NCBI GenBank assembly: GCA_002293065.1
Contig: DBCN01000087.1
Coordinates: forward strand, 1 to 6,071
Source: Opitutia bacterium UBA957
GTDB lineage: Bacteria > Verrucomicrobiota > Verrucomicrobiia > Opitutales > UBA953
Direction: 5' to 3'
DNA length: 6,071 bases
Below the pieces are notes generated by a model that was given only the letters and a program-made list of their open reading frames with translations, had not been told where the DNA came from and did no database searches. Each line of letters opens with the position of its first letter. Within the stretch, counting starts at the first letter, position 1. Shown one piece after another: positions 1-5,383 of this stretch. The translations under genes and the position numbers were made by a program.

Positions 1-235
1 GTAGCAGGCGAAGCATCCTGCGATGCTGTGCCCTTCGCTTAGACCCTGCAACGATGCAAATGAGGCAGGTCAGCACCGCGTGCTGCCCTAGGTGTCTTTA
101 TGGGTAGGGGCGCGACGGCGAAACGTCCGTCGGCCATTCAGTGGTAGGGGTGTGGTTTACCGCGCCCTCCTAAGGGGGAGGGCAAGGCGAAGCCTTGCCC
201 CTACCGTAGACAGAAAGCGTGAGTGTAATTGGCCT
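1..235. other. Non-coding region downstream of the NYN gene
   Basis: No convincing gene is visible. Bases 1-61 hold only a small hairpin (AGCATC at 12-17 pairing with GATGCT at 22-27) and an open frame on the plus strand ending at a TAG at 40-42, which could be the tail of a gene lying left of the window but is far too short to judge. The remainder is repeat block 1, annotated separately. The stop codon of the minus-strand NYN gene is at 236-238, so this region is its 3' flank. Confidence 0.6.
62..205. repeat. Intergenic repeat block 1 (hairpin-rich, composite)
   Basis: This block contains one copy each of the units that recur in the window. At 71-85 there is the hairpin unit CAGCAC-CGC-GTGCTG, a diverged copy of the later GGTCAGCAC/GTGCTGACC hairpin. 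At 102-142 lies a linker containing GACGGCGAAACGTCCGTC. At 143-205 is a 63-bp element whose ends are inverted repeats (GGTAGGGGT on the left, GCCCCTACC on the right, one mismatch), with an inner 9-bp stem GGGCAAGGC-GAA-GCCTTGCCC. The same 63-bp length recurs at 1254, 3323 and 4963. No coding function is apparent. It may be a REP/BIME-like or MITE-like element, and its stems could stabilise or end the NYN transcript, which is inference. Confidence 0.85.
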
Positions 236-913
236 TTAACTCGAAGATAGTTTTTTACGCCATTCGCTAGGGCAATGAATCCACTTTCCGCTTGGGAGTC
301 GGATAGCGTCGGGGAGCGGGTGTGCGGCGTAGGAAGCGGTGGTGAAAGTGAAGGATAAGGGTGCGGCCTTGAGTAGCTCGGAGCTCGTTCGGCCTCGCGG
401 GAACCCAAACCTTACGCTTATATGCGGGAACATTCGCTTGATTGTCTCTGCCGCGGGTAAGTAGTCGGCGTCGCCGGAGATGATGACGGCATCATCCGCC
501 GCGCCGGAGGCAAGGATCTCGACTAATGTCATGGCCAAGGCCACGTCCGTGCCTTTTTCCCTCCATAGCCGCCCCTCCTGAAGTCCTGTATCCGTGGTTA
601 TCCTGACCGCTTGCTGCTGGATGCGCCCGATGTGTATCTGGGGACGAACTGGTCCGTGAGCGGTGATCGCACGAAGATAAGTCTTATGTCTTAGGAGTCG
701 TGTTGGGTCGGTTTTATGCAGGTGCTCTGGTAGCGCCGTGAAATAGTGGACCGACTGGATTTCAGCCGTCTTGTCTACCAGATGCAGGCAGCTCCTGCCT
801 AATCCAACTAGGTCAAGCCACTTAAGGGAATGATCTCCTGTTTCCGCAGATGCTTGGGCTAAACTGTGGTAGAGGTTAAAGCCATCGAACAGGAAGCAGA
901 CCCGCCGACTCAT
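236..913 (-). CDS. NYN-domain (PIN-like) putative ribonuclease
   Basis: A 225-aa soluble protein matching the NYN/LabA-like branch of the PIN nuclease superfamily. Visible motifs are the N-terminal strand ending FDGFNLYH (D10, N13), the central EKGTDVALA (E119, K120, D123) and SGDADYLP (D148, D150). Together these acidic residues would form the metal-binding site typical of the family. NYN proteins are generally thought to act as metal-dependent ribonucleases, but the substrate here cannot be inferred. There is no signal peptide or membrane segment. The length is normal for single-domain NYN proteins, so the gene looks intact. The ATG at 911-913 places the first motif at residues 6-13 as expected, although no Shine-Dalgarno sequence precedes it. 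It is isolated: a terminator lies just upstream (935-967) and repeat block 1 just downstream, so it is probably monocistronic. No antitoxin-like partner is adjacent. Confidence 0.93.
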   Translation of the reverse strand: MSRRVCFLFDGFNLYHSLAQASAETGDHSLKWLDLVGLGRSCLHLVDKTAEIQSVHYFTALPEHLHKTDPTRLLRHKTYLRAITAHGPVRPQIHIGRIQQQAVRITTDTGLQEGRLWREKGTDVALAMTLVEILASGAADDAVIISGDADYLPAAETIKRMFPHISVRFGFPRGRTSSELLKAAPLSFTFTTASYAAHPLPDAIRLPSGKWIHCPSEWRKKLSSS

Positions 914-934
914 CGTACGCCGGAGGGGTTCGCC

Positions 935-967
935 AAAAGAAAACCCCGCGGATCGTAACCCGCGGGG
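935..967 (-). terminator. Rho-independent terminator (minus strand)
   Basis: A perfect 8-bp GC stem (CCCCGCGG at 944-951 with CCGCGGGG at 960-967, loop of 8) is followed on the minus strand by TTTTCTTTT (complement of 935-943). There is no T-run on the plus-strand side, so the orientation is minus. It would stop transcripts arriving from the right, either from the small ORF at 986-1132 or from the three-gene cluster beyond block 2. It would also insulate the NYN gene, whose start lies 21 bp further on. Confidence 0.7.
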
Positions 968-985
968 GGCTGCAAGGGCATGGCA

Positions 986-1132
986 CTAAGTCCAGCAGAC
1001 TTGCAGGGATGATGTTGGGAAGTAGATGGATTCTTGCTTCTGTCGCAAGGGCATTCCAGAGGATGAGCTAAAGCCATTAGACCAGAATGTCTCCTGGTTT
1101 ATTCGCTTCAATGCGTTGAACCTAAGCTTCAT
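986..1132 (-). CDS. Possible 48-aa small protein, unknown
   Basis: An open frame runs from an ATG at 1130-1132 to a TAG at 986-988, giving a 48-residue product that starts MKLRFNALKRINQ and ends SLQVCWT. It has a basic N-terminus, a serine-rich middle and no membrane segment or recognised motif. Support is contextual: the stop codon lies about 20 bp before a good intrinsic terminator in the same orientation, and no other gene in this gap explains that terminator. Against it, AGGGA lies directly against the ATG and is too close to be a normal ribosome site, and the composition gives no clear coding signal. It could equally be the decayed 3' end of a former gene or part of a non-coding RNA ending at the terminator. 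Confidence 0.25.
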   Translation of the reverse strand: MKLRFNALKRINQETFWSNGFSSSSGMPLRQKQESIYFPTSSLQVCWT

Positions 1133-1159
1133 TCCCTGAAAGGTTTCTTTGGACGACTG

Positions 1160-1390
1160 GTAGGGGCAGCACCACGTGCTGTCCTAAGTGTTGCGTCCGA
1201 TGACCTTTCAAAAGGGTGGTGGCGCAACTCCGTCGCGTCCGTCGGCCATCAAGGGTAGGGGCGTGGTTTACCGCGCCCTCCTAAGGGGGAGGGCAAGGCG
1301 AAGCCTTGCCCCTACCTAGATGCGGCTAGGTCAGCACGCAGTGCTGACCCTACCTCGATCCGACGGACGCGACGCAGTCCCGACCCTACC
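1160..1390. repeat. Intergenic repeat block 2 (most complete composite)
   Basis: This is the most symmetric copy of the repeat array. In order it holds a hairpin CAGCAC-CAC-GTGCTG (1167-1181), a left arm CGTCGCGTCCGTCGG (1231-1245), the 63-bp element 1254-1316 (ends GGTAGGGGC and GCCCCTACC, perfect inverted repeats), a hairpin GGTCAGCAC-GCA-GTGCTGACC (1329-1349), and a right arm CCGACGGACGCGACG (1360-1374). The two arms are perfect 15-bp inverted repeats. Inside the 63-bp element two mutually exclusive hairpins are possible: a 7-bp stem (1275-1281 with 1288-1294) and a 9-bp stem (1291-1299 with 1303-1311). The block ends about 10 bp from the stop codon of the gene at 1400, so it forms that gene's 3' untranslated region. 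Confidence 0.88.
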
Positions 1391-1399
1391 TGATTCCGC

Positions 1400-2041
1400 T
1401 TACGGCTTGGCCCAGTGCTCGGTGAAGGCCACTTCGGCGATGAGGCCGGCGTCCTTCATGGCCTGTGCGATCACCTCAGCCTCGCGACGCATGGCGCTTC
1501 CGTAGCTGGGATTGATTTGCCTTGGTTGGAGCCAAGAGGTCAGGTCCCATTCGGTCGCCGAAGGCACGTGCACGAGACACAGCATGAAGGAGTGCTCGTC
1601 GTGCTTGGTGTTGTGGTTCGGGACGACCTTCAGCTGGCAGGCGCTCGTGGCGTAGGACTGCTGGACCGTCCGTTGGGGCCAGAAGGACCACGTCTTTGTT
1701 CGCACCATGGTCGTGCTCGCACCCTCTGTTTTCAGCGTGGAATGGATGCCTGTTCTGGAAATATGAGGGAATAACAAGATGACGAAGATACCGAAGCCTC
1801 CGAAGCAGAGGGAGAGCAGTAAGATCCCCCAGTCGAGGTTGTCTCGGAAAAAGGAGATAAACATGACTAAGCCGATATAAGCAAACAGCAGGCCGAGAAG
1901 GAGGCTGGCGAGCGCCGCGCAAAAGTTAATCACGGCGTCTAGGCGTGATTTCCGTGACTTCGGGTTGGGGGCGTAGCTGAAAGATCCGGCTGAGACCTGA
2001 AGGAAGGTGCCGTCATCCATGAGGCAACTGTAGGGAGTCAT
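1400..2041 (-). CDS. Unknown protein with two membrane helices
   Basis: A 213-aa protein I do not recognise. Residues 1-35 are polar with a short basic stretch (KSRKSR near 28-33). Two hydrophobic helices follow, at about 39-64 and 71-92, with a short polar turn between them (RDNLD). The C-terminal 120 residues are hydrophilic, with several tryptophans (W118, W121, W165, W170, W210) and an apparent mixed alpha/beta composition ending in a helix (about 181-200). The two-helix hairpin would put both termini on the same side of the membrane; the basic run before helix 1 suggests the cytoplasm. It is the last gene of a three-gene minus-strand cluster, starting 19 bp after the stop of its neighbour. 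The ATG at 2039-2041 has no Shine-Dalgarno sequence. Repeat block 2 begins right after its stop. Function is unknown. Confidence 0.8.
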   Translation of the reverse strand: MTPYSCLMDDGTFLQVSAGSFSYAPNPKSRKSRLDAVINFCAALASLLLGLLFAYIGLVMFISFFRDNLDWGILLLSLCFGGFGIFVILLFPHISRTGIHSTLKTEGASTTMVRTKTWSFWPQRTVQQSYATSACQLKVVPNHNTKHDEHSFMLCLVHVPSATEWDLTSWLQPRQINPSYGSAMRREAEVIAQAMKDAGLIAEVAFTEHWAKP

Positions 2042-2060
2042 CGCGTTTGGTTGCTTGGGA

Positions 2061-2510
2061 TCACCATCCGCTGCAGTCGTTGGACCTGGTGATGGACGGG
2101 TCCCTCTGGGTGGCAGGAAACGTTTTTTCGAGCCGGTCCAATTCGCTCTTCATGGCCTCATGGGTGAATTCCCACAACTGTCTTCCTTTGGTTGGGGTGG
2201 TGCGCACGTAGATGATGGGCCGGACCGTTTGGCTTTGCCGGCACTCGCTCAGCAGGCAGATGAGGTTCTCTTCCGGGATGCCGATTGATCGGGCGTGGGC
2301 GCGGATACGGTTTTCCATCGCGGCGACGTCGAGTCGATTGCTGTAGTTTCCGTATACATGGTGATGGTAATACTGCGGATTCAGCGATTCGGAGTCTTGG
2401 AGGGGGCCCACCAGGATGGCGGCGACCAGCACCGCCGAAGCGATGCCTGCCCAGATGGAGGCCAGGAAGGCCGTCGCTGGCCAAAGCGGGTTACGGTCGG
2501 CGTTCACCAT
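2061..2510 (-). CDS. Unknown membrane-anchored protein (149 aa)
   Basis: A 149-aa protein of unknown function. After a short polar start it has one hydrophobic segment at about residues 13-35 (rich in Ala, Val and Ile), which could be a signal anchor or an uncleaved signal peptide. The rest is a soluble domain of roughly 110 residues, probably extracytoplasmic, with a tyrosine/histidine patch (QYYHHHVYGNY, about 46-56), two cysteines (about 84 and 90) and a charged helix (EAMKSELDRLEKTF). The start ATG (2508-2510) overlaps the stop of the preceding gene in ATGGTGA, which indicates translational coupling and supports this start despite the absence of a Shine-Dalgarno sequence. Its size and layout resemble the upstream neighbour, but I see no convincing sequence match between them. 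Confidence 0.8.
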   Translation of the reverse strand: MVNADRNPLWPATAFLASIWAGIASAVLVAAILVGPLQDSESLNPQYYHHHVYGNYSNRLDVAAMENRIRAHARSIGIPEENLICLLSECRQSQTVRPIIYVRTTPTKGRQLWEFTHEAMKSELDRLEKTFPATQRDPSITRSNDCSGW

Positions 2511-2986
2511 GGCCAGCGCTTGATGGGGTGAGGGTTTTCGACCCGCATCTCTTGGATGACTTCCATGCGTAGGTCTTCGGGTCGCACCTGGACCAAGTCC
2601 GCGAATTCCTTTGTCAGTAGGCTCTCAATCCGGGCCAGTTCTGCTGCCGGCGCCTTGAGGTCATAAAGGCAGTAGACCCTGCCATCTTTGATGCAGACAT
2701 GCACGTATGGGCTGAAGTACGGGAGCCCTTGTGAGGCCCTAGCTGGCTCTCGGATGTTGGTCCGATACCTGATCATCTCGCCTTCACTGTGGAAGTCGTA
2801 TTTCGCCGGCAGCTCGTGCTGCAGCTTGACCAGCCGGGTTATCTGGATGAGCGGCCGTTCGTGTTCGATGTAAGCCGTCGTGTCTCGGTAAAGGATCGCG
2901 CCGGTGACGAGCATCGAGACCAGGAACGCCCCGGCACAAATGAGCCGAAGGGCTCGTTTGGGTCGTTGGGCAGCGGGGTCGTCCAT
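2504..2986 (-). CDS. Unknown membrane-anchored protein (160 aa), first gene of cluster
   Basis: A 160-aa protein of unknown function. The N-terminus is positively charged (RPKRALR, residues 8-14) and is followed by one hydrophobic helix at about 13-33, then a soluble domain of about 125 residues. By the positive-inside rule the soluble part should face the periplasm. It contains a likely beta region (PYVHVCIKDGRVYCLYDL) with two cysteines eight residues apart and an acidic amphipathic helix (AELARIESLLTKEF). The product ends RWPW. The stop overlaps the next gene's start by 7 bp, so the genes are probably co-transcribed and coupled. The ATG at 2984-2986 has no Shine-Dalgarno sequence, but AT-rich DNA just upstream (3001-3020) suits a promoter. 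No domain family is recognised. Confidence 0.8.
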   Translation of the reverse strand: MDDPAAQRPKRALRLICAGAFLVSMLVTGAILYRDTTAYIEHERPLIQITRLVKLQHELPAKYDFHSEGEMIRYRTNIREPARASQGLPYFSPYVHVCIKDGRVYCLYDLKAPAAELARIESLLTKEFADLVQVRPEDLRMEVIQEMRVENPHPIKRWPW

Positions 2987-3000
2987 GGGTGGGCCGTACT

Positions 3001-3032
3001 TTTATAGTCTGTTTACATAAGCAGCGGGTCAA
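3001..3032 (-). promoter_or_regulatory. Possible promoter of the three-gene cluster
   Basis: On the minus strand TTGACC (complement of 3027-3032) is followed by an AT-rich stretch containing TATAAA (complement of 3001-3006). The spacing to TATAAA is 20 bp, longer than the usual 16-18; using the overlapping ACTATA gives 18. This is the only AT-rich patch in the divergent gap between 2986 and 3060 and lies 15 bp before the ATG at 2986, so it is the best candidate site, but the match is imperfect. Confidence 0.35.
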
Positions 3033-3059
3033 GGATGCAAGAGGTCCTGCGTCGGTGGT

Positions 3060-3275
3060 ATGGTTGACTGGGGTGTCTCCATGCCCCAGGGGCAGGATGT
3101 CGGCAGCCTCGCCATCGGATTTTCGCAAGTCCTGACAGGAATTCTCCTTCATGCGCATTTCAAGAAACATCGGTCCCGCCCAATCTGGAGAATCCTCGCA
3201 GTCCTCGTGACGCTCTGCGGCTTCTTTGTGGCCTTCGGGGAATTCTTCTACCAGCTCAGCCGGCATTCCCGTTGA
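3060..3275 (+). CDS. Possible small membrane protein (71 aa), unknown
   Basis: A 71-aa frame on the plus strand, divergent from the three-gene cluster. Residues 43-65 (starting WRILAVLVTLCGFF) form a clear membrane helix. Residues 15-33 are moderately hydrophobic and might form a second one, with a basic connector (KKHRSRPIW) between. This hydrophobic pattern is more coherent than in the overlapping minus-strand frame, which is hydrophilic and has no motif. The ATG at 3060 has no Shine-Dalgarno sequence at normal spacing (GAGG lies too far upstream); an in-frame ATG at 3081 is an alternative start. No family is recognised. It could be a genuine small membrane protein or the remnant of a longer gene. 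Confidence 0.45.
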   Translation: MVDWGVSMPQGQDVGSLAIGFSQVLTGILLHAHFKKHRSRPIWRILAVLVTLCGFFVAFGEFFYQLSRHSR

Positions 3276-3280
3276 GCTTG

Positions 3281-3420
3281 AGGGTGGGGGCGTGACGGCG
3301 AAGCGTCCGTTGACCCTTAAAGGGTAGGGGCGTGGTTTACCGCGCCCTCCTAAGGTGGAGGGCAAGGCGAAGCCTTGCCCCTACCTAGAGGCAGCTAGGT
3401 CAGCACGCAGTGCTGACCCT
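3281..3420. repeat. Intergenic repeat block 3
   Basis: The block contains the linker with GACGGCGAAGCGTCCGT (about 3294-3310), the third copy of the 63-bp element at 3323-3385 (perfect GGTAGGGGC/GCCCCTACC ends and 9-bp inner stem) and the hairpin GGTCAGCAC-GCA-GTGCTGACC at 3398-3418. It begins only a few bases after the stop of the 71-aa frame and lies between converging genes, so it could act as a transcription barrier, although no T-tract follows the stems. Confidence 0.87.
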
Positions 3421-3519
3421 ACCCGAGGCATGTCAGAGTGTTTGTTAGAGTTCCGCTTCCGGACAAAGCCAAAGAGGCGATTACCCGTTCATGGTTATTG
3501 CCATAGTTCCAGTTGGCGG
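3421..3519. repeat. tRNA-Ser flank-like repeat, decayed copy
   Basis: This stretch matches 5152-5251, the natural downstream flank of tRNA-Ser. Both begin ACCCGAGGCATGTCAGAG and both end near TAGTTCCAG followed by a TGGCGG box; the middles have diverged. The final TTGGCGG corresponds to the CCGCCA tip of the tRNA on the minus strand, with one change. It also holds a degenerate version (3479-3499) of the GATAACC/GGTTATC hairpin that follows the tRNA. The similarity stops at the tRNA edge: none of the tRNA body is present here. Confidence 0.75.
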
Positions 3520-3524
3520 GCGTC

Positions 3525-3603
3525 GACTCTAGGTGCAGCTTAACCGTATCACTTAACCACCCCCTGAAATGCGCGATGCTGGACCAAAAACGGAATTATC
3601 CCA
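3525..3603. repeat. 79-bp direct repeat, copy 1 (downstream of fic)
   Basis: This unit starts GACTCTAGGTGCAGC and ends GGAATTATCCCA. It matches 4865-4943 in the same orientation and at the same length, with 7 differences by eye and no gaps. It ends 6 bp beyond the fic stop codon. Internally CTTAACC occurs twice, 6 bp apart. No coding function is seen. It may be a solo element end or part of the fic cassette boundary. Confidence 0.85.
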
Positions 3604-3609
3604 GCCGGG

Positions 3610-4734
3610 TTATTTGAGCTGGTAGCCGGCGCTTCGACCCTTCTTGCCGTTGGTTTTGAGCAGCCCAAGTTTCGCCAATGCATCGAGGTCACGGCCGGCA
3701 GTGTCGTGTGAGCACTTGGTCAAGTTCGCGTATTTCCCGGAAGTCATGTCGCCGACGAAACCCTCGAGCAGACGAGTCAGTGCCTTGCGTTGGCGGGGAT
3801 TAATCTGAGCGGTGCCCGCCTGGTTCCAGAACTTGGCCCGCTTGAGGACTCGTTCCACCACGAGATTCGAGGCGTCGGCGGCGCGACCTAAGCACCCCAG
3901 GAACCAGACGCACCAACGGGTGGCGTCGAGGGAGCCCGCCTGGGCTGCCTCGAGTTCCTTGTAGTACTGGGCGCGTTCCTTGCGGATCTGGGCGGAGAGG
4001 CTGAAGTAACGCCCCGCCCCCCGCTCGACCCGTGCGAGCAGCAGGTCGGTGGCGGCGCGGGCGACGCGGCCGTTGCCGTCCTCAAAAGGGTGGACGGTCA
4101 AGAACCATAGGTGCGCCAGGGCGGCATGCACCAAGGCGTCCTGACGCGGAGTGCCCGTGCAATATGCCAGCCAATCCTTCATCATGGTCGAGACCTGTGT
4201 CGCCGGCGGGGCCACGAAGTGTACCTTGGGGTCGGTCAGGTTGCCGGAGACCACGCGCATGGGGTCCCCGGAGGAGGGGCGCCATGCTCCGACCTTGATC
4301 TTTTTACCGTCGCTGTAGCCCGTGGGGAAGAGGCAGGCCTGCCAGGTGAAGAGTCGTTTGGCGGAAATGGCCTTCAGGTCGTTGCGGGTGGCGTCTAGGG
4401 TCATCTCCACCACGCCTTCCTCCTTCTGGCTGGCGGGCACCTTGACGCCGGTTTCGATACCTAAGCGGTTGGCCAAGGATGAGCGGACGCTGTCGGCCCG
4501 GAGGACTTCGCCCTCGATCGCGCTGCTCAGGACGGCGTTGTCGGTCAGGGTGATGAGCAGGGCTTCGTCTCGGGCCGAGCCGTCGAGCAGCTCCATGCGG
4601 CCGTGTAGGCGGGAGACCGCTCGGGTGGCCTCGAGCAGGGCAGGGGCGACGGCCGCTGCGTCTACGGTCAGGGCAGGCCAGCCGGCGAGTTGCCAGATCT
4701 GCCTGCGAGGAGCTGGGGTGCGGCCTGCCTTCAT
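3610..4734 (-). CDS. Fic-family protein adenylyltransferase with winged-helix tail
   Basis: A 374-aa protein of the Fic family, whose members usually transfer AMP from ATP to hydroxyl side chains of target proteins. The N-terminus (about 12-45, IWQLAGWPALTVD) resembles DUF4172. The inhibitory helix motif S-x-x-x-E-G is at residues 70-75 (SSAIEG, E74), placing the protein in the class with an N-terminal inhibitory helix, which is normally self-inhibited. A flap region precedes the core (about 150-163). The active-site loop HPFEDGNGRVAR (H215 to R226) is complete, with the catalytic histidine, acidic D219 and GNGR. Residues about 310-374 look like a winged helix (INPRQRKALTRLLE, then YANLTKCSHDTAGRDL) and would bind DNA. 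The length is typical of Fic proteins with such tails. The palindrome at 4771-4800 suggests self-regulation. Targets are unknown. The ATG at 4732-4734 fits the family N-terminus; the next Met is residue 47. Confidence 0.95.
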   Translation of the reverse strand: MKAGRTPAPRRQIWQLAGWPALTVDAAAVAPALLEATRAVSRLHGRMELLDGSARDEALLITLTDNAVLSSAIEGEVLRADSVRSSLANRLGIETGVKVPASQKEEGVVEMTLDATRNDLKAISAKRLFTWQACLFPTGYSDGKKIKVGAWRPSSGDPMRVVSGNLTDPKVHFVAPPATQVSTMMKDWLAYCTGTPRQDALVHAALAHLWFLTVHPFEDGNGRVARAATDLLLARVERGAGRYFSLSAQIRKERAQYYKELEAAQAGSLDATRWCVWFLGCLGRAADASNLVVERVLKRAKFWNQAGTAQINPRQRKALTRLLEGFVGDMTSGKYANLTKCSHDTAGRDLDALAKLGLLKTNGKKGRSAGYQLK

Positions 4735-4735
4735 C

Positions 4736-4750
4736 GGCCGAGGGTCGGCC
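4736..4750 (-). promoter_or_regulatory. Hairpin abutting the fic start codon
   Basis: GGCCGA (4736-4741) and TCGGCC (4745-4750) form a perfect 6-bp stem with a 3-base loop, leaving a single base before the fic ATG. It occupies the position where a ribosome binding site would be, and no Shine-Dalgarno sequence is present. Such a stem could lower translation of fic; this role is inference. Confidence 0.45.
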
Positions 4751-4754
4751 TCAG

Positions 4755-4800
4755 GCGTAGATTAGACAACCCTAATCTACGCAAATTTGCGTAGATTAGG
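4755..4800 (-). promoter_or_regulatory. Candidate fic operator: 30-bp perfect palindrome plus third half-site
   Basis: Bases 4771-4800 are a perfect palindrome: CCTAATCTACGC, a central AAATTT, then GCGTAGATTAGG. A third copy of the unit, GCGTAGATTAG, is at 4755-4765, 6 bp from the palindrome. The site lies 21-66 bp upstream of the fic start, where a promoter is expected. A winged-helix regulator binding as a dimer would suit this arrangement, and the Fic protein itself ends in such a domain, so autoregulation is the simplest reading. No strong -35/-10 pair stands out inside it. Confidence 0.8.
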
Positions 4801-4864
4801 TTCGGCCAATCACCGCACGGACGGGCCCGGGCGTGCTTCCGGTCCGGCCGTCCGGCTGTTTGTT

Positions 4865-4943
4865 GACTCTAGGTGCAGCTTAACCATAACACTTAGCCAC
4901 CCCCTGAAATGCATGCCGCTGGACCAAAAACGGAATTATCCCA
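4865..4943. repeat. 79-bp direct repeat, copy 2 (upstream of fic)
   Basis: Same length and orientation as 3525-3603, with 7 differences concentrated in two short patches (around 4886-4897 and 4913-4917). It lies 64 bp beyond the fic operator, so the two copies bracket the gene and its control region exactly. On its right it runs directly into the CGTCCGTCGG linker that begins repeat block 4, and this junction is not shared by copy 1. Confidence 0.85.
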
Positions 4944-5151
4944 CGTCCGTCGGTCATCAAAGGGTAGGGGCGTGGTTTACCGCGGCCTCCTAGGGTTGAG
5001 GGCAAGGCGGTGCCTTGCCCCTACCTAGATGCGGCTAGGTCAGCACGCAGTGCTGACCCTACCTCGATCCAACGGACGCGACGCAGTCGTGCCCTTACCT
5101 AGAGGCAAGGGGGAATCTGATGCAGCTAGGTCAGCACGCAGTGCTGACCCT
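4944..5151. repeat. Intergenic repeat block 4 (two hairpin units)
   Basis: The linker CGTCCGTCGG is followed by the fourth 63-bp element (4963-5025), which has several changes in its centre; one of them (GGCAAGGCGGTGCCTTGCC) keeps the stem while altering the loop. Two GGTCAGCAC-GCA-GTGCTGACC hairpins follow, at 5038-5058 and 5129-5149, separated by an arm containing ACGGACGCGACGCAGTC as in block 2. No gene is visible between the fic operator and the tRNA. Confidence 0.87.
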
Positions 5152-5333
<182 letters not shown>

Positions 5334-5352
5334 TTGTTGACCAGCTGAGGGG

Positions 5353-5383
5353 CGTATCAAAGGCGGGGAGGGGTGTGCGTCAA
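5353..5383 (-). promoter_or_regulatory. Possible promoter of tRNA-Ser
   Basis: On the minus strand TTGACG (complement of 5378-5383) matches the -35 consensus at five of six bases. A weak -10 such as TGATAC or GATACG (within 5353-5359) follows at 18-19 bp, about 20 bp before the tRNA 5' end. The -35 is convincing and the -10 is poor. Confidence 0.4.

Noticed and set aside
157..408. 83-aa minus-strand frame
   Set aside because: It overlaps the NYN C-terminus and the 63-bp repeat and has a proline/serine-rich shadow composition.
1415..1774. 119-aa plus-strand frame and the 148-aa minus-strand frame at 1476-1922
   Set aside because: Both are alternative frames of the 213-aa two-helix protein; they are rich in Arg, Pro and His as expected for shadow frames.
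2784..3365. 193-aa minus-strand frame
   Set aside because: It overlaps the 160-aa membrane protein in another frame and runs through repeat block 3; it has no motif or coherent hydrophobic pattern.
3610..4734. Fic-type toxin-antitoxin module (Doc/Phd or VbhT/VbhA)
   Set aside because: No small antitoxin gene is adjacent, and the inhibitory motif SSAIEG lies within the Fic protein itself, so a separate antitoxin is not needed.
4322..4765. 147-aa plus-strand frame opposite fic
   Set aside because: It is antisense to a complete Fic protein with intact catalytic motifs and crosses the fic start and leader; it is composition-driven.
3525..4943. Complete insertion sequence or integron around fic
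   Set aside because: No transposase, integrase or recognisable terminal inverted repeats lie between the 79-bp copies; only direct repeats are seen.
62..5151. CRISPR array
   Set aside because: The repeats are kilobases apart, carry internal hairpins and have no regular spacers or cas genes.
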